From a virus, in IMG/VR virus record IMGVR_UViG_3300014501_000013, positions 1 to 64,000 of that record: 64,000 nucleotides of DNA; one strand, written 5' to 3'. A program made the translations under genes and the position numbers. Below the pieces are notes generated by a model. The model saw nothing but the letters and a program-made list of their open reading frames with translations. It made no database searches and was not told where the DNA came from. Positions 36,581 through 45,632 of the stretch are shown one piece after another. Positions within the stretch are counted from its first letter, which is position 1; the number at the start of each line of letters is the position of its first letter.

Positions 36581-37842
36581 TTAAAACTCTACTTTTGTCC
36601 TCCCTTGTTCTCTGCGGTTGCCTTCATGGGCAATATCGCGTCACAGTGGCCGGGTCCGGCAACAAGCAGGCGTTCATCGCCGAGAATCCATCATCGGGCG
36701 TGAACGGTTCCTGTTACGACCTGCGCACGGTAGACCCTGGTACTGGCATTCTTCACGATGCTGGCCAGATGTGCGGTCTTTTTTACGCTACTGGCTACGC
36801 GAATGCTGGCGTCACCATTGAGACCGTCACCGGCGATAGCGTTTTTCAGCCCAACACCACCTTCCGAGGTCCCGGCATGATTGTTGGCGCGACCGGGCCA
36901 TCGAGCTATATCCCCACCGCTGGGCCTTATGCGGCGGTTATCTCGCCGAGCAATCCAGCGTATCTTGTCGTGGAAGGCACCACTGGTGCTGCGGCGATCA
37001 TTTTGAGAGATGGCGTCGGGCCGACCAATTCTAAAATGTGGGACTTCATTGCGGACGCTGGTGGCAACCTGCACTTCAGGGCCGTCAACGATATTTACGG
37101 CGCGGCGCAGGACTTTCTCACAATCTCCAGGTCGGGACTGACCATCAACTCGGCGACGTTCAATGAGTCTCTGCTATTTGGCGGCGACAATTCCTACAAC
37201 GTAGGATCAAGCACGAGTGCGGCGGTGAACGTGTACACCGCTGGAGTACAGCTTGGGCGTGGAAACGCGCGGCAGGGCAGCGCTACGTTCTTCAATCCCC
37301 TGAATGGCAATTCGTTCGTCATGGCTGGAACCAACGTGGCAACCGGCGGCGGGGATCTCGTGGTCGGCAATCTCTTTGGGAGCGGCGCAATCTACCCAAT
37401 AAACTCGTCCACCAACCTCGGCTATGCTTCAGGGCCGTTCGCAAATGCCTTCGTCACCAACCTCACCATCTATGGCACATGTACGGGGTGCAGCGGCGCG
37501 GCTGGCGCGAACACGGCGCTGTCGAACTTGGCGTCCACGGCCATCAATACCACGCTGAACACAACAAGCGACATCTATGTAAAGACGGCGAATGTCCACG
37601 TTCAGACTTCGGGCGGTGTGGACCTAATCGAACTTCAGTACTCGACGGGGACCGCAGGTGCGCTTCTGTTCAATAACTCCTCCGGCACCAATCTTGTGCA
37701 GTTCAATCAGTTCGGTGTGGACGTGGCGAACGGAGCGACCTACAACTACGGCGGACTGACTGGAGAAACGCATACTGTCACCACGGGAACTTGCACGATG
37801 AATTTCTCGGGCGGCATTCTCACGAGCACTTCAGGGTGTTAG
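36577..37842 (+). CDS. Signal-peptide-bearing fibre-like protein
   Basis: A 421-aa protein. It starts MIKTLLLSSLVLCGCLHGQ, a Sec signal peptide with a possible lipobox-like Cys, then a beta-rich body (STNLGYASGPFANAFVTNLT, TGTAGALLFNNSSGTNLVQF) typical of trimeric fibres. It ends GTCTMNFSGGILTSTSGC, an end type seen in fibres. A fibre with a signal peptide is unusual. Coupled by ATGA. The 3' end overlaps the minus gene at 37820 by 23 bases. The longer frame from 36151 is an overlap artefact. Confidence 0.65.
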   Translation: MIKTLLLSSLVLCGCLHGQYRVTVAGSGNKQAFIAENPSSGVNGSCYDLRTVDPGTGILHDAGQMCGLFYATGYANAGVTIETVTGDSVFQPNTTFRGPGMIVGATGPSSYIPTAGPYAAVISPSNPAYLVVEGTTGAAAIILRDGVGPTNSKMWDFIADAGGNLHFRAVNDIYGAAQDFLTISRSGLTINSATFNESLLFGGDNSYNVGSSTSAAVNVYTAGVQLGRGNARQGSATFFNPLNGNSFVMAGTNVATGGGDLVVGNLFGSGAIYPINSSTNLGYASGPFANAFVTNLTIYGTCTGCSGAAGANTALSNLASTAINTTLNTTSDIYVKTANVHVQTSGGVDLIELQYSTGTAGALLFNNSSGTNLVQFNQFGVDVANGATYNYGGLTGETHTVTTGTCTMNFSGGILTSTSGC

Positions 37843-38020
37843 CTATTTTCTCAAAAGCTTCCGCTGCTGTTCCCGCCCACTGTTCTGGCGTCATCTCTAC
37901 GCGAAGAACTTCGGTTTTAATGAATTGGCCTGCCGTTATGCGGGACGAACGGCTCTCGTAGATCACATTGCCAGCTTCAGGATTGTCTTCAATGCGAGTC
38001 ACGGTGAGCAGATATTTCAT
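37820..38020 (-). CDS. Minus-strand 66-aa moron-like gene
   Basis: MKYLLTVTRIEDNPEAGNVI, then TEVLRVEMTPEQWAGTAAEA and a short helix. Good protein-like composition, alpha/beta. It is tail-to-tail with the fibre gene before it (23-base overlap) and overlaps the 5' end of the 37992 gene by 29 bases in divergent orientation. Not recognised. The isolation and strand suggest a separately regulated moron. Weak ribosome site. Confidence 0.5.
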   Translation of the reverse strand: MKYLLTVTRIEDNPEAGNVIYESRSSRITAGQFIKTEVLRVEMTPEQWAGTAAEAFEKIANTLKCS

Positions 38021-40550
38021 ATCTCTGATAGTACTTCTATTCGGTTCCGTCGCGGTGTTGGCCCAATCGGTGACCATCTCCGATACGCTCTACCTCCCTG
38101 ACGGTACGAAGTATTCAGGGCAACTCACGATCTCATGGCCAGTACCGTTCACGGGTGGTGATGGTCGGCAGATTCCATCGGGACCGCCGATCTCAACAAG
38201 CGTAAACAATGGAGTGCTGAGTGTGGCGCTTGAGGCGAATAGTACCGCGACACCAGCCGGCACGTTTTACCAAGTAGTTTACCGACCGGCGGGAAGTTCA
38301 GCTATTACCGAAATATGGATCGTCCCCTGCTGCTCTTCTCCGGTAAATCTGAGCACTGTCCGAGTGGCACTTCCGCCGTCGCCGTCCTTCATGATCGCGC
38401 TTTCGCAACTAGCCCAAGGCGGAGCGACTTCGGGCCAGTGCATCACATGGGGTGGCAGTTCGTGGGCCGTTGGCGCGTGCGGCAACCTGCCAAACATCGT
38501 GACACCTGGGACGAACACAAAGATCACCTACAACGCCCAAGGTCTTGTCACGTCAGCCGTCCAAGCTAACTTCACCGACTTGGCGGGATCTTTGCAACTC
38601 ACGCAGACGCCGCTCACTACAAGTCAGGACATCTTATTTGACAACGCCGGAAGTCTTGGGCGTCTTCCCATTTCCTTGGTTGGGAACGGAGCATGTCTTG
38701 GCAACTCCGGCGGCGTGTGGGCCAGTCTGGCGTGTTCGGGAGGCGGCGGTACAGGAACGGTCATCAACGACGCGCCGCTCACGAACGGGCAACTCGCGAT
38801 CGGTGGGACAGCGGGTGGCGTTCACATCACGGTCGGAGATTTGAGTGGGGACATTGCTACCGCTGGCAGCACCGTAACAGTGCTTCCTACTGTCAACTCG
38901 AACGTAGGCACCTGTGGCGATTCGACTCACGTTAGCCATATTACTCTCAATGCTAAAGGACAAGCCACGGCTTGTACTGCGGTGGCTATTTCCGGTGTTT
39001 CTTTCCCGTCTGCCTCGGCCCAGCTCCAATATCTACGCATTCAGCCCAACACCGGCAATCTTACTACTACCCAATTCGCGGGTCCGTTTGTGTTCTACCC
39101 GGAAGACTACAACTTCACTGCGCAAGCCCCAGGCGGCTCTCTGACAGGTGGTGGTGGTACTCAAACAATCAACCTCTCTCCGTGTCCTCTTGGCTTGAAT
39201 GGCTCGGATACATTGCACCAAGTGTATCTTAGCGGGGGAACGGGCACAGCCGAAGCCAAGCCGATTACGGGTGGTACCTGCATATCCGGCGCGTCATCGG
39301 GAACTATTACTCTGTCTCCAACGAACTCGCATAGCGGTGCGTGGACGGTCGGACCTGCATCGGCCGGAATCCAGGAAGCGCTGGTTGCCGCTAGTGGTTC
39401 TGGAGTGAAACTGCGCGATGCCACGTATGGCGTGTACGCGCCGATCTACGTGTGCCAAGGAACACTGACTGGCGCGGGGATGTTCAACTCCATCCTTCAG
39501 ATTCAAACGGCCTCTGTGGGCGCTATTGATGCACCGTGCCAAAAGGACACTTTTGAAAATTTCGGCATCACGACTGCCAGCATGACGCCGGGAACGAGCG
39601 GAAACTACGGAATCCGACTCGGCAACGGATCGGGACACGACAACTCTTTCACGCGCATCAACCGCCTTTACTTTGAGCCGCTGTACGACGCGATCCTTTG
39701 CATCAATTGCTCCCAGACTTCGATTACGAACAACGTTTTTTACAACTTCTACCACACCGCGATCACGGCTAACGACACCACGGGCGGAGACAACGATGGG
39801 CCTTGGATTCGCGGCAACGTGATGTTTAACTACAACTCGTACTCGACGCCGGCGCTCGCCTGCATGTACATCACTTCGACGGGTGGCATCACGATCACCG
39901 ACAACAATTGCTACGGAAGTTCGGCGCTTACTTCGCCGCAACTCCAGTACAACGTCTACATGAATCAGACGGCATCGACGCAGTTGACGATGAAAGGGAA
40001 TGTCTTCGAGACGGTATCAGTGGATAACGTAGCGCTGGTTGGGGTCTTTAATCTTATCACTATCACTGGCAATACCATCGCGCAGCCGCAAGTCGCCCAA
40101 TCGGGGTGGCGCGGCATTACGATTAGCGGCAATAACACGACCAGTCCATGCGGCAGCGGAATCGGCATCTGCCAGGTTGCGATTACAGGAAACACTATTC
40201 AGGGTCCGGGGCCAAGTTCTAGTTCTTCCGTCTGCATTGAACTGATCGGCTATATAAGTGGTGCGTTCATCGGCGGGAACCCCTGTAACTTTTCGCAGAT
40301 CGGCGTCAACATCGGCAGCAACGTGACGGCCACCACCGTGGGCCAGAACCAGATGTCCACATATAGCACTAACGTATACGGCGGTTCGACGGGCACAACA
40401 TGGGACTCGCCAGCAGCAATCGTCTGGTCTCAGCGCCCGATAGCAGCGAATGGTTCTGTTATCTACATGAGCGATGCCAACGCGGGCTGCACCGCTGGAG
40501 GCTCCAGTGGCCAACGGTGTGAATTTATAAATTCTGCATGGACCCATTAA
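37992..40550 (+). CDS. Signal-peptide fibre with a right-handed beta-helix
   Basis: An 852-aa protein from ATG 37992 (AGGA 9 bases before). RYFISLIVLLFGSVAVLAQS is a signal peptide with an Ala-x-Ala-Gln site. Residues about 100-430 are fibre-like; about 500-800 contain repeating coils with TNNVFYNFYHTAITAN, RGNVMFNYNSY, ITITDNNCYG, LTMKGNVFETV, ITITGNTIAQP, a pectin-lyase-like right-handed beta-helix (NosD type). These domains bind or cleave polysaccharide, so this is a likely receptor-binding or depolymerase spike. Confidence 0.7.
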   Translation: MRVTVSRYFISLIVLLFGSVAVLAQSVTISDTLYLPDGTKYSGQLTISWPVPFTGGDGRQIPSGPPISTSVNNGVLSVALEANSTATPAGTFYQVVYRPAGSSAITEIWIVPCCSSPVNLSTVRVALPPSPSFMIALSQLAQGGATSGQCITWGGSSWAVGACGNLPNIVTPGTNTKITYNAQGLVTSAVQANFTDLAGSLQLTQTPLTTSQDILFDNAGSLGRLPISLVGNGACLGNSGGVWASLACSGGGGTGTVINDAPLTNGQLAIGGTAGGVHITVGDLSGDIATAGSTVTVLPTVNSNVGTCGDSTHVSHITLNAKGQATACTAVAISGVSFPSASAQLQYLRIQPNTGNLTTTQFAGPFVFYPEDYNFTAQAPGGSLTGGGGTQTINLSPCPLGLNGSDTLHQVYLSGGTGTAEAKPITGGTCISGASSGTITLSPTNSHSGAWTVGPASAGIQEALVAASGSGVKLRDATYGVYAPIYVCQGTLTGAGMFNSILQIQTASVGAIDAPCQKDTFENFGITTASMTPGTSGNYGIRLGNGSGHDNSFTRINRLYFEPLYDAILCINCSQTSITNNVFYNFYHTAITANDTTGGDNDGPWIRGNVMFNYNSYSTPALACMYITSTGGITITDNNCYGSSALTSPQLQYNVYMNQTASTQLTMKGNVFETVSVDNVALVGVFNLITITGNTIAQPQVAQSGWRGITISGNNTTSPCGSGIGICQVAITGNTIQGPGPSSSSSVCIELIGYISGAFIGGNPCNFSQIGVNIGSNVTATTVGQNQMSTYSTNVYGGSTGTTWDSPAAIVWSQRPIAANGSVIYMSDANAGCTAGGSSGQRCEFINSAWTH

Positions 40551-40557
40551 ATTCTCT

Positions 40558-40884
40558 ATGAAACTACTACTCATTCTCTCACTATTTTCGTTGGCCGCAT
40601 TCGCTGCCGACGCACCGAAACCAACACCAACCCCGGTCAACCCGATCACGGACAAGCAAGCGAAAGATGCTGCTATCGTTCAGCGCGATTTCATGGTGGC
40701 CAAGTCGGATCTCGACGCGGCACAGACCAAGTTCAACGCAGCGCAGAAAGCGCTCATGGCCAAGTATGACGAACTGGGCGCGAGTTGCAAAACGATCAAG
40801 CAGACTTTTGAGCCGAACGCAATAGGGTGCGTGCCTGCTCCAGAGACAGCCGCAGTTACCGCGAAAACAGAACCCAAGAAGTAA
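40558..40884 (+). CDS. Small exported coiled-coil protein
   Basis: A 108-aa protein. MKLLLILSLFSLAAFAADAP is a clean Sec signal peptide with an AFA-A cleavage site. The mature part is Pro-rich, then helical (DAAIVQRDFMVAKSDLDAAQ, TKFNAAQKALMAKYDEL) with a Cys pair (C-x15-C). Likely periplasmic; perhaps a spanin-like or chaperone-like partner of the fibres. Function unknown. Confidence 0.6.
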   Translation: MKLLLILSLFSLAAFAADAPKPTPTPVNPITDKQAKDAAIVQRDFMVAKSDLDAAQTKFNAAQKALMAKYDELGASCKTIKQTFEPNAIGCVPAPETAAVTAKTEPKK

Positions 40885-40896
40885 AGGAGAACTCGC

Positions 40897-41607
40897 ATGT
40901 CTTCAATGCCGATGTCACCGCAACAAATGATGATGATGCGCCAGCAGCAGCAAGGGAATCAACAGCAACAGGCAATGCCCGCTGCTGGCCCCGGCGGAGG
41001 TGCGCTCCCAATGATGCCACAACGTCCAGCGGGATCTCCCGGCGCATGGGGTTCTGGCGGCGGTGGGGCACCGATGGGCGGCCCTGGCCAGTGGGGTGGT
41101 GGCGCTCCCGGTGGAATGCCGCCGCGCCAAATGCCGCCGCAAATGGGCGGTCCCCCTGGCGGCGGGATGCCTCCTGGGATGCCGGGCGGAATGCCGCAGC
41201 AGGGGATGATGCCACCTGGAGGCGGCGGTGGGATGCCTCCGCGACCGATGGGCCAACAGATGGCTCCCCCCGGCGGAGGACCTAATTATGGGACTGGCTA
41301 CGGGAGTGCTCCTGGTGCTAACGGTGGTTTGCCTTCAGTAGGAGCCAACGCGACTGCTGGAAACTCGTATGGTCCAGGGGCTCCTCAAATGCCTCCAGGG
41401 ATGGGCGGCGGCCAAATGCAACCGATGGGTGGTCCATCAATGTCTGGCCAGCCAGCGCCCCCTGGTGCAGGTGCGCCACCGCAATCCGCCCAAAATCCAT
41501 GGGGCGGCGCTGGAGGAACTATGCAAGGGCTACCGCCGCAACAGGGCGGCGGTATGCAGCAAAACCAGCTCGCCATGCTTCGCCGTCAGCAGCCAATGAG
41601 CCAGTAA
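40897..41607 (+). CDS. Low-complexity Gly/Pro/Met/Gln protein
   Basis: A 236-aa protein of almost only Gly, Pro, Met, Gln, Ala and Ser (MSPQQMMMMRQQQQGNQQQQ, GGPPGGGMPPGMPGGMPQQG). No folded domain is expected; it is disordered or phase-separating. AAGGAG precedes the ATG. It lies before the Gln-rich internal-protein genes, so a virion linker or cargo-condensing role is possible. No family recognised. Confidence 0.6.
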   Translation: MSSMPMSPQQMMMMRQQQQGNQQQQAMPAAGPGGGALPMMPQRPAGSPGAWGSGGGGAPMGGPGQWGGGAPGGMPPRQMPPQMGGPPGGGMPPGMPGGMPQQGMMPPGGGGGMPPRPMGQQMAPPGGGPNYGTGYGSAPGANGGLPSVGANATAGNSYGPGAPQMPPGMGGGQMQPMGGPSMSGQPAPPGAGAPPQSAQNPWGGAGGTMQGLPPQQGGGMQQNQLAMLRRQQPMSQ

Positions 41608-41617
41608 GGAGTTCCCC

Positions 41618-43240
41618 GTGTCAACCGCTCCCGCACCGTACAGCAATTTCAGTTATTCGGATTGGCTCAACCAAGCTCCGTATCAGTCCTTCAACGATGG
41701 AAACATCAACGGTGTCCAGAACTCCAATTGGTCCAATCCGAACTCTGCCTTCCAAAGCAACCTTCTCAACGAGCAGGTTCAGGGCGGAGAACTGCAATCA
41801 GAGTTCGGGAACACGGCGAACTCTGCTCAACAGCTTGCAAATTACTACCGCGTGCCGATGGACCAGGCTGCGGGAGCGCTCGCCCAGACTCCAGGCTACA
41901 CATCCGGCGAACTGGGTAACATTCTCGATACCAGCGGCTACCAGCAGGGCGAGACCACGGGAGGGCAGTATGCCTCGATGGCCCCCACCGGGTCGCAGCA
42001 GTCGGCGATGGAGGGCAACCCGAACAGTTTCATGAACTGGTTCGATCCGGCGCAAACGCAGGGCGATATCACGACTGCCGCCGGCTATTCGCAAAATGAC
42101 CTGAACAACACCAACATCGCGTTGCAAAACACAATGAATAACCAGTCCGCTGGCTATTCAGGTGCGATCAATCCATCGGCGTTGACGGTTAACCCAGCGC
42201 TTCAGGGACAACTGCAAAACACGGTCGGCGGGGCGACCAGCGCGATCAATTCGGCTGTCAATAGCCCCAACCTTCAATTGAACCTCGCGCCACAGAACTA
42301 CCTGATGAGCAATCAGCAGGTTCAGGCAACACAGAACCAGGCGGCGCAAGACGTTCAGCAGCAGGCGCAATCCCAGTACGAGAACACCTACAAATCCGCG
42401 CTCGCTTCTGGCAATGCCGATCCCATGGCGCTCGCGGCGCTCCAACAGCAATCGCAGGCTACAGGTGAAGAAGCCGCGGCCAACGCTGAGACAAGTGCCA
42501 ACCTTGCAGCAACAGGCCAACAGCGAACCCTTGCGATGAACTACGCCCAAGCTCAGTTGGGAGCCGGGCAGACACAGGCGGGGTTGCAATCATCGGCGCA
42601 AGAGAACCTCCTTGGCCAGACGCTTGGAGAACAGACCGGGTACGCGGGCCTCCAGATTGGAGCGCAGCAGGGACTGACCCAAGACCAGATGACAGCGGTC
42701 CAGAATCAAGCGAACACGCAGACGGGAGCCAACGAATATCTCGGTACCACGGGCGTCAACTTACAACAGGGCGTCGGAGCGCAGGAAGAGGCTGCTCAGC
42801 AGTATTTGACGAATATGGGCACTGGCATAACAGAGGCGCAGAATACCGCGAAGACGGGCGCAGCCACCCAGCAGTATCAGAACCAGCTTCAGAACCAGAT
42901 GTACCAGCAGCAGAACACGTTCAACCAGAATACCGCGGTGCAGGATCGCCAGTCGGCGGCGTACTCGGCCGCCGCGAATGCGCGCATGGCCGGCCAAGGT
43001 CAGTTCCTCAATTGGTCCACAGGGGCCACCAGCGGAGCGACTAATCAGCAGTTGGCGAGCCAGAACATGCAGGCCGGTGTCTACGGTACGCAGGGTCAGT
43101 TGGCAAACAACGCTGCGGGTCAGTGGGGCAACTACCAGATTCAGAAGAATGGCCAGCCAGGGATGACCTCACAGGTTATGGGCGGAATTGCGGGGGCCGC
43201 ATCAGCAGCGGCACCGTATGCAGCGATGGCGTTCGCGTAA
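41618..43240 (+). CDS. Gln/Ala/Asn-rich internal virion protein candidate
   Basis: A 540-aa protein with a GTG start after AAGGAG. Long stretches of Gln, Ala, Asn, Gly with helical heptads (QVQATQNQAAQDVQQQAQSQ, TQTGLQSSAQENLLGQTLGE) and a C-terminal hydrophobic tail (GGIAGAASAAAPYAAMAFA). Such proteins behind capsid and tail genes act as internal (ejection) proteins in short-tailed phages; here inferred only from composition and place. Confidence 0.55.
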   Translation: MSTAPAPYSNFSYSDWLNQAPYQSFNDGNINGVQNSNWSNPNSAFQSNLLNEQVQGGELQSEFGNTANSAQQLANYYRVPMDQAAGALAQTPGYTSGELGNILDTSGYQQGETTGGQYASMAPTGSQQSAMEGNPNSFMNWFDPAQTQGDITTAAGYSQNDLNNTNIALQNTMNNQSAGYSGAINPSALTVNPALQGQLQNTVGGATSAINSAVNSPNLQLNLAPQNYLMSNQQVQATQNQAAQDVQQQAQSQYENTYKSALASGNADPMALAALQQQSQATGEEAAANAETSANLAATGQQRTLAMNYAQAQLGAGQTQAGLQSSAQENLLGQTLGEQTGYAGLQIGAQQGLTQDQMTAVQNQANTQTGANEYLGTTGVNLQQGVGAQEEAAQQYLTNMGTGITEAQNTAKTGAATQQYQNQLQNQMYQQQNTFNQNTAVQDRQSAAYSAAANARMAGQGQFLNWSTGATSGATNQQLASQNMQAGVYGTQGQLANNAAGQWGNYQIQKNGQPGMTSQVMGGIAGAASAAAPYAAMAFA

Positions 43241-43249
43241 AGGAACCTA

Positions 43250-45631
43250 ATGGGCGGCTACAATATTCCCGGTTACAACTCCAGCGGCGGCGCCTTCGAG
43301 CAGGGGCCCGATCCTAACGATCCGAACCAGCAGCAGCCGAATGGCTACACGCAACTGCTCGCGCGGCTTCGGCAATTGCAAACGGGCGGTCTTCCGCTTC
43401 AGCAGCAACAGAATGGGCAAGTAGGGATGAACCAGCCCAATCAGCCAAATCAGCCGTATAACAAGGGTACGCAGATGGGGTCGAATATCGGGTCGATCAT
43501 TAAAAACGTTGGCCAGATGTTCCAACCACAAGTCGGCACAGGCGGTAACCTTCCGGCATCGTCCATGATGAACATCGGAATGCCACCGAGCCTCTACGGG
43601 GGTGCGCCCGCCGCGGCACCGCCCAGTTTTCCTGGAGACGGATCGTCCATGGCGTCTCCCGACATGCCTGAGTTCGCCTATGGCGGTACAATCTTCGGAC
43701 AAAACGACCCGAACAACACAAGTTCCAGCAGCGGGCCGACGATCCAGGGACCGGCGGATTCCCTCTTCGGTGAAGCTGGCCCGGAGTTGCTATCTCACTC
43801 AAGCGGCGCGCCACCAGAAGTTATCACTAAGCCACAGGTGCGAACGCTTGGTACTCAGGGTACCGACACAGTAACCCCGCTCACCGCACCGCCGCACAAA
43901 GTCACGCCAGCGGGCAAGAACCTCATCAAGCGGCTCCATCCCAAGTATCGGTTCGACGAAGGTGGAACCGTTACGGGCGAAGATGATGCACTTTACGGTT
44001 CCGACCTCGATGCCATGGCCGCGCAGCAGCGAGCGAATCCGCAATTAGATGCGGTTGACGAATCCGAAGGCGCTGGCGGACCTATTCCGGCTGGAACGGC
44101 CAATCTCGGCGCAAGTGGCGGAATTAATCGTTACGGTATTCTCCCTGGCGTTGCTACTCTGCCGGCGGCTCCAACGCAAGGGCCAACTACTGAGGACACT
44201 ACTAATATCGGCGCACCGCCCCTCATCGCTCCCGATAGTCAAACCCCGAGTAGCGCTGCGAATGCCGCAGCACCTCAAGCTGCTTCGCTAGGCAATCGTC
44301 CAGCGGCACCCCCTCCATCCGTCCGCGAGCAGACCGCTGGGCTCAGGACGCCCGTGCCTACGCCGCCCAGCATGGGCCAGCGCGTTGCCGCCGGGGTTCT
44401 CGGCGGTCTCGCGGGATGGGCCAATCAAAAGGCGTGGCGCGGTCGGCCAATCGACACCACGGCGGCTACCCAGAACATCCTCTATCCAGGCCAAGCGCAG
44501 AAGCAGGCGCAGTTCAACGCGCAGGCTCAGGATCTCCAGCGGCAACTCAACATGCAGGAGGGCGGCGACAAGGATAAGATGCAGGCCGCGCAGTTGGCCA
44601 ACTTACAAGCCAATACCGCGCTGACGCAGAACCAAGTTGAAAATCCTTCCCTGAAATATCCCGACCTTGTTCCCGACCCAGACCCGAACAAGCAGAACCC
44701 GAAAGCCTATCCCGGAACTCATTTGGTAGTCGGTGGCCAGCCGATGTATCGCCCGACGGCGGTGGAGAAATCGCAGCAGACTTGGTTGGAGGTTCCGACC
44801 GTTTTACAGAAACGCTACGGGATGCCGGCCAAGGCTCCCTATCAGATGATCGATTCCACATTGCGGACGATGGAGATTGAAGCCCAGAGCCAAGCGACCA
44901 TGGCGGGTCGGCAACAAATGCAGCAGCAGGTTTTAGAGGCTCGTGCCGAAGCGAACAACCAGATGAATCAGACCAAGTTGCTCGTGGGCGGTATGATGGG
45001 CGCGAATAAAACGGCGGATGCTTCGAACAAGAGTTACCAGTTCAACGTCGGGGAACTCAACAAAATTGGATCACCGGTAGACCAACTAGTGAGCAGGATG
45101 GGGCGTTTGCAGGACACGCTCGCACAAAACAGCCCCGCTGCTGACGCGCTCGTCGCGCCGGAACTGTTAACGGTAATGGCCGGTGGCCAAGGCTCCGGGA
45201 TGCGCATGAACGAAGCGGAAATCTCCCGCATCGTTGGCGGTCGCTCTAACTGGCAATCGCTTCAGGCTGCTGTCAATAAGTGGCAACTCGATCCGTCCCA
45301 AGCTCTCAGCATCACGCCCGCGCAGCGCGCGCAGATGAACGCGCTTATTGGAACGGTCAATCAAAAGCTACAGGCTAAGAAGCAGATTGTCGATCAGGCG
45401 CAGCAGGATCTCGTTGGCACGGACGACATAAAGCAACACCGGCAAATCGTAGTGAATGCGCGTAGGTCGGTGTCGGGAGTCGACCAGGGCGCAGGCCAAC
45501 CCAGCGGCCAAGTTCCGCCAGCAGTCCAGCAGGTTCTTTCCAAAGCAACTCCAGGCATTCACACACTCAGCGACGGCAGCAAGTGGATGAAGACGGCTGA
45601 TGGCAACGTGATCGCGGCTCCTGCTCAATAA
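43250..45631 (+). CDS. Large internal/tape-measure-like protein
   Basis: A 793-aa protein, Pro/Gln-rich N-terminus (YNIPGYNSSGGAFEQGPDPN). SLFGEAGPELLSHS near residue 170 is the GEAGPE motif common near the C-terminus of tape-measure proteins, here preceded by FAYGGTIFG. The second half is helical (QATMAGRQQMQQQVLEARAE, VGELNKIGSPVDQLVSRMGR). Likely a large virion protein that helps DNA entry. The start has AAAGGA upstream. Confidence 0.55.
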   Translation: MGGYNIPGYNSSGGAFEQGPDPNDPNQQQPNGYTQLLARLRQLQTGGLPLQQQQNGQVGMNQPNQPNQPYNKGTQMGSNIGSIIKNVGQMFQPQVGTGGNLPASSMMNIGMPPSLYGGAPAAAPPSFPGDGSSMASPDMPEFAYGGTIFGQNDPNNTSSSSGPTIQGPADSLFGEAGPELLSHSSGAPPEVITKPQVRTLGTQGTDTVTPLTAPPHKVTPAGKNLIKRLHPKYRFDEGGTVTGEDDALYGSDLDAMAAQQRANPQLDAVDESEGAGGPIPAGTANLGASGGINRYGILPGVATLPAAPTQGPTTEDTTNIGAPPLIAPDSQTPSSAANAAAPQAASLGNRPAAPPPSVREQTAGLRTPVPTPPSMGQRVAAGVLGGLAGWANQKAWRGRPIDTTAATQNILYPGQAQKQAQFNAQAQDLQRQLNMQEGGDKDKMQAAQLANLQANTALTQNQVENPSLKYPDLVPDPDPNKQNPKAYPGTHLVVGGQPMYRPTAVEKSQQTWLEVPTVLQKRYGMPAKAPYQMIDSTLRTMEIEAQSQATMAGRQQMQQQVLEARAEANNQMNQTKLLVGGMMGANKTADASNKSYQFNVGELNKIGSPVDQLVSRMGRLQDTLAQNSPAADALVAPELLTVMAGGQGSGMRMNEAEISRIVGGRSNWQSLQAAVNKWQLDPSQALSITPAQRAQMNALIGTVNQKLQAKKQIVDQAQQDLVGTDDIKQHRQIVVNARRSVSGVDQGAGQPSGQVPPAVQQVLSKATPGIHTLSDGSKWMKTADGNVIAAPAQ

Positions 45632-45632
45632 C

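Noticed and set aside
36151-37842. 563-aa version of the first exported fibre gene
   Set aside because: The extra N-terminal part lies in the wrong frame over the 36053-36580 gene; the ATG at 36577 has a signal peptide and ATGA coupling.
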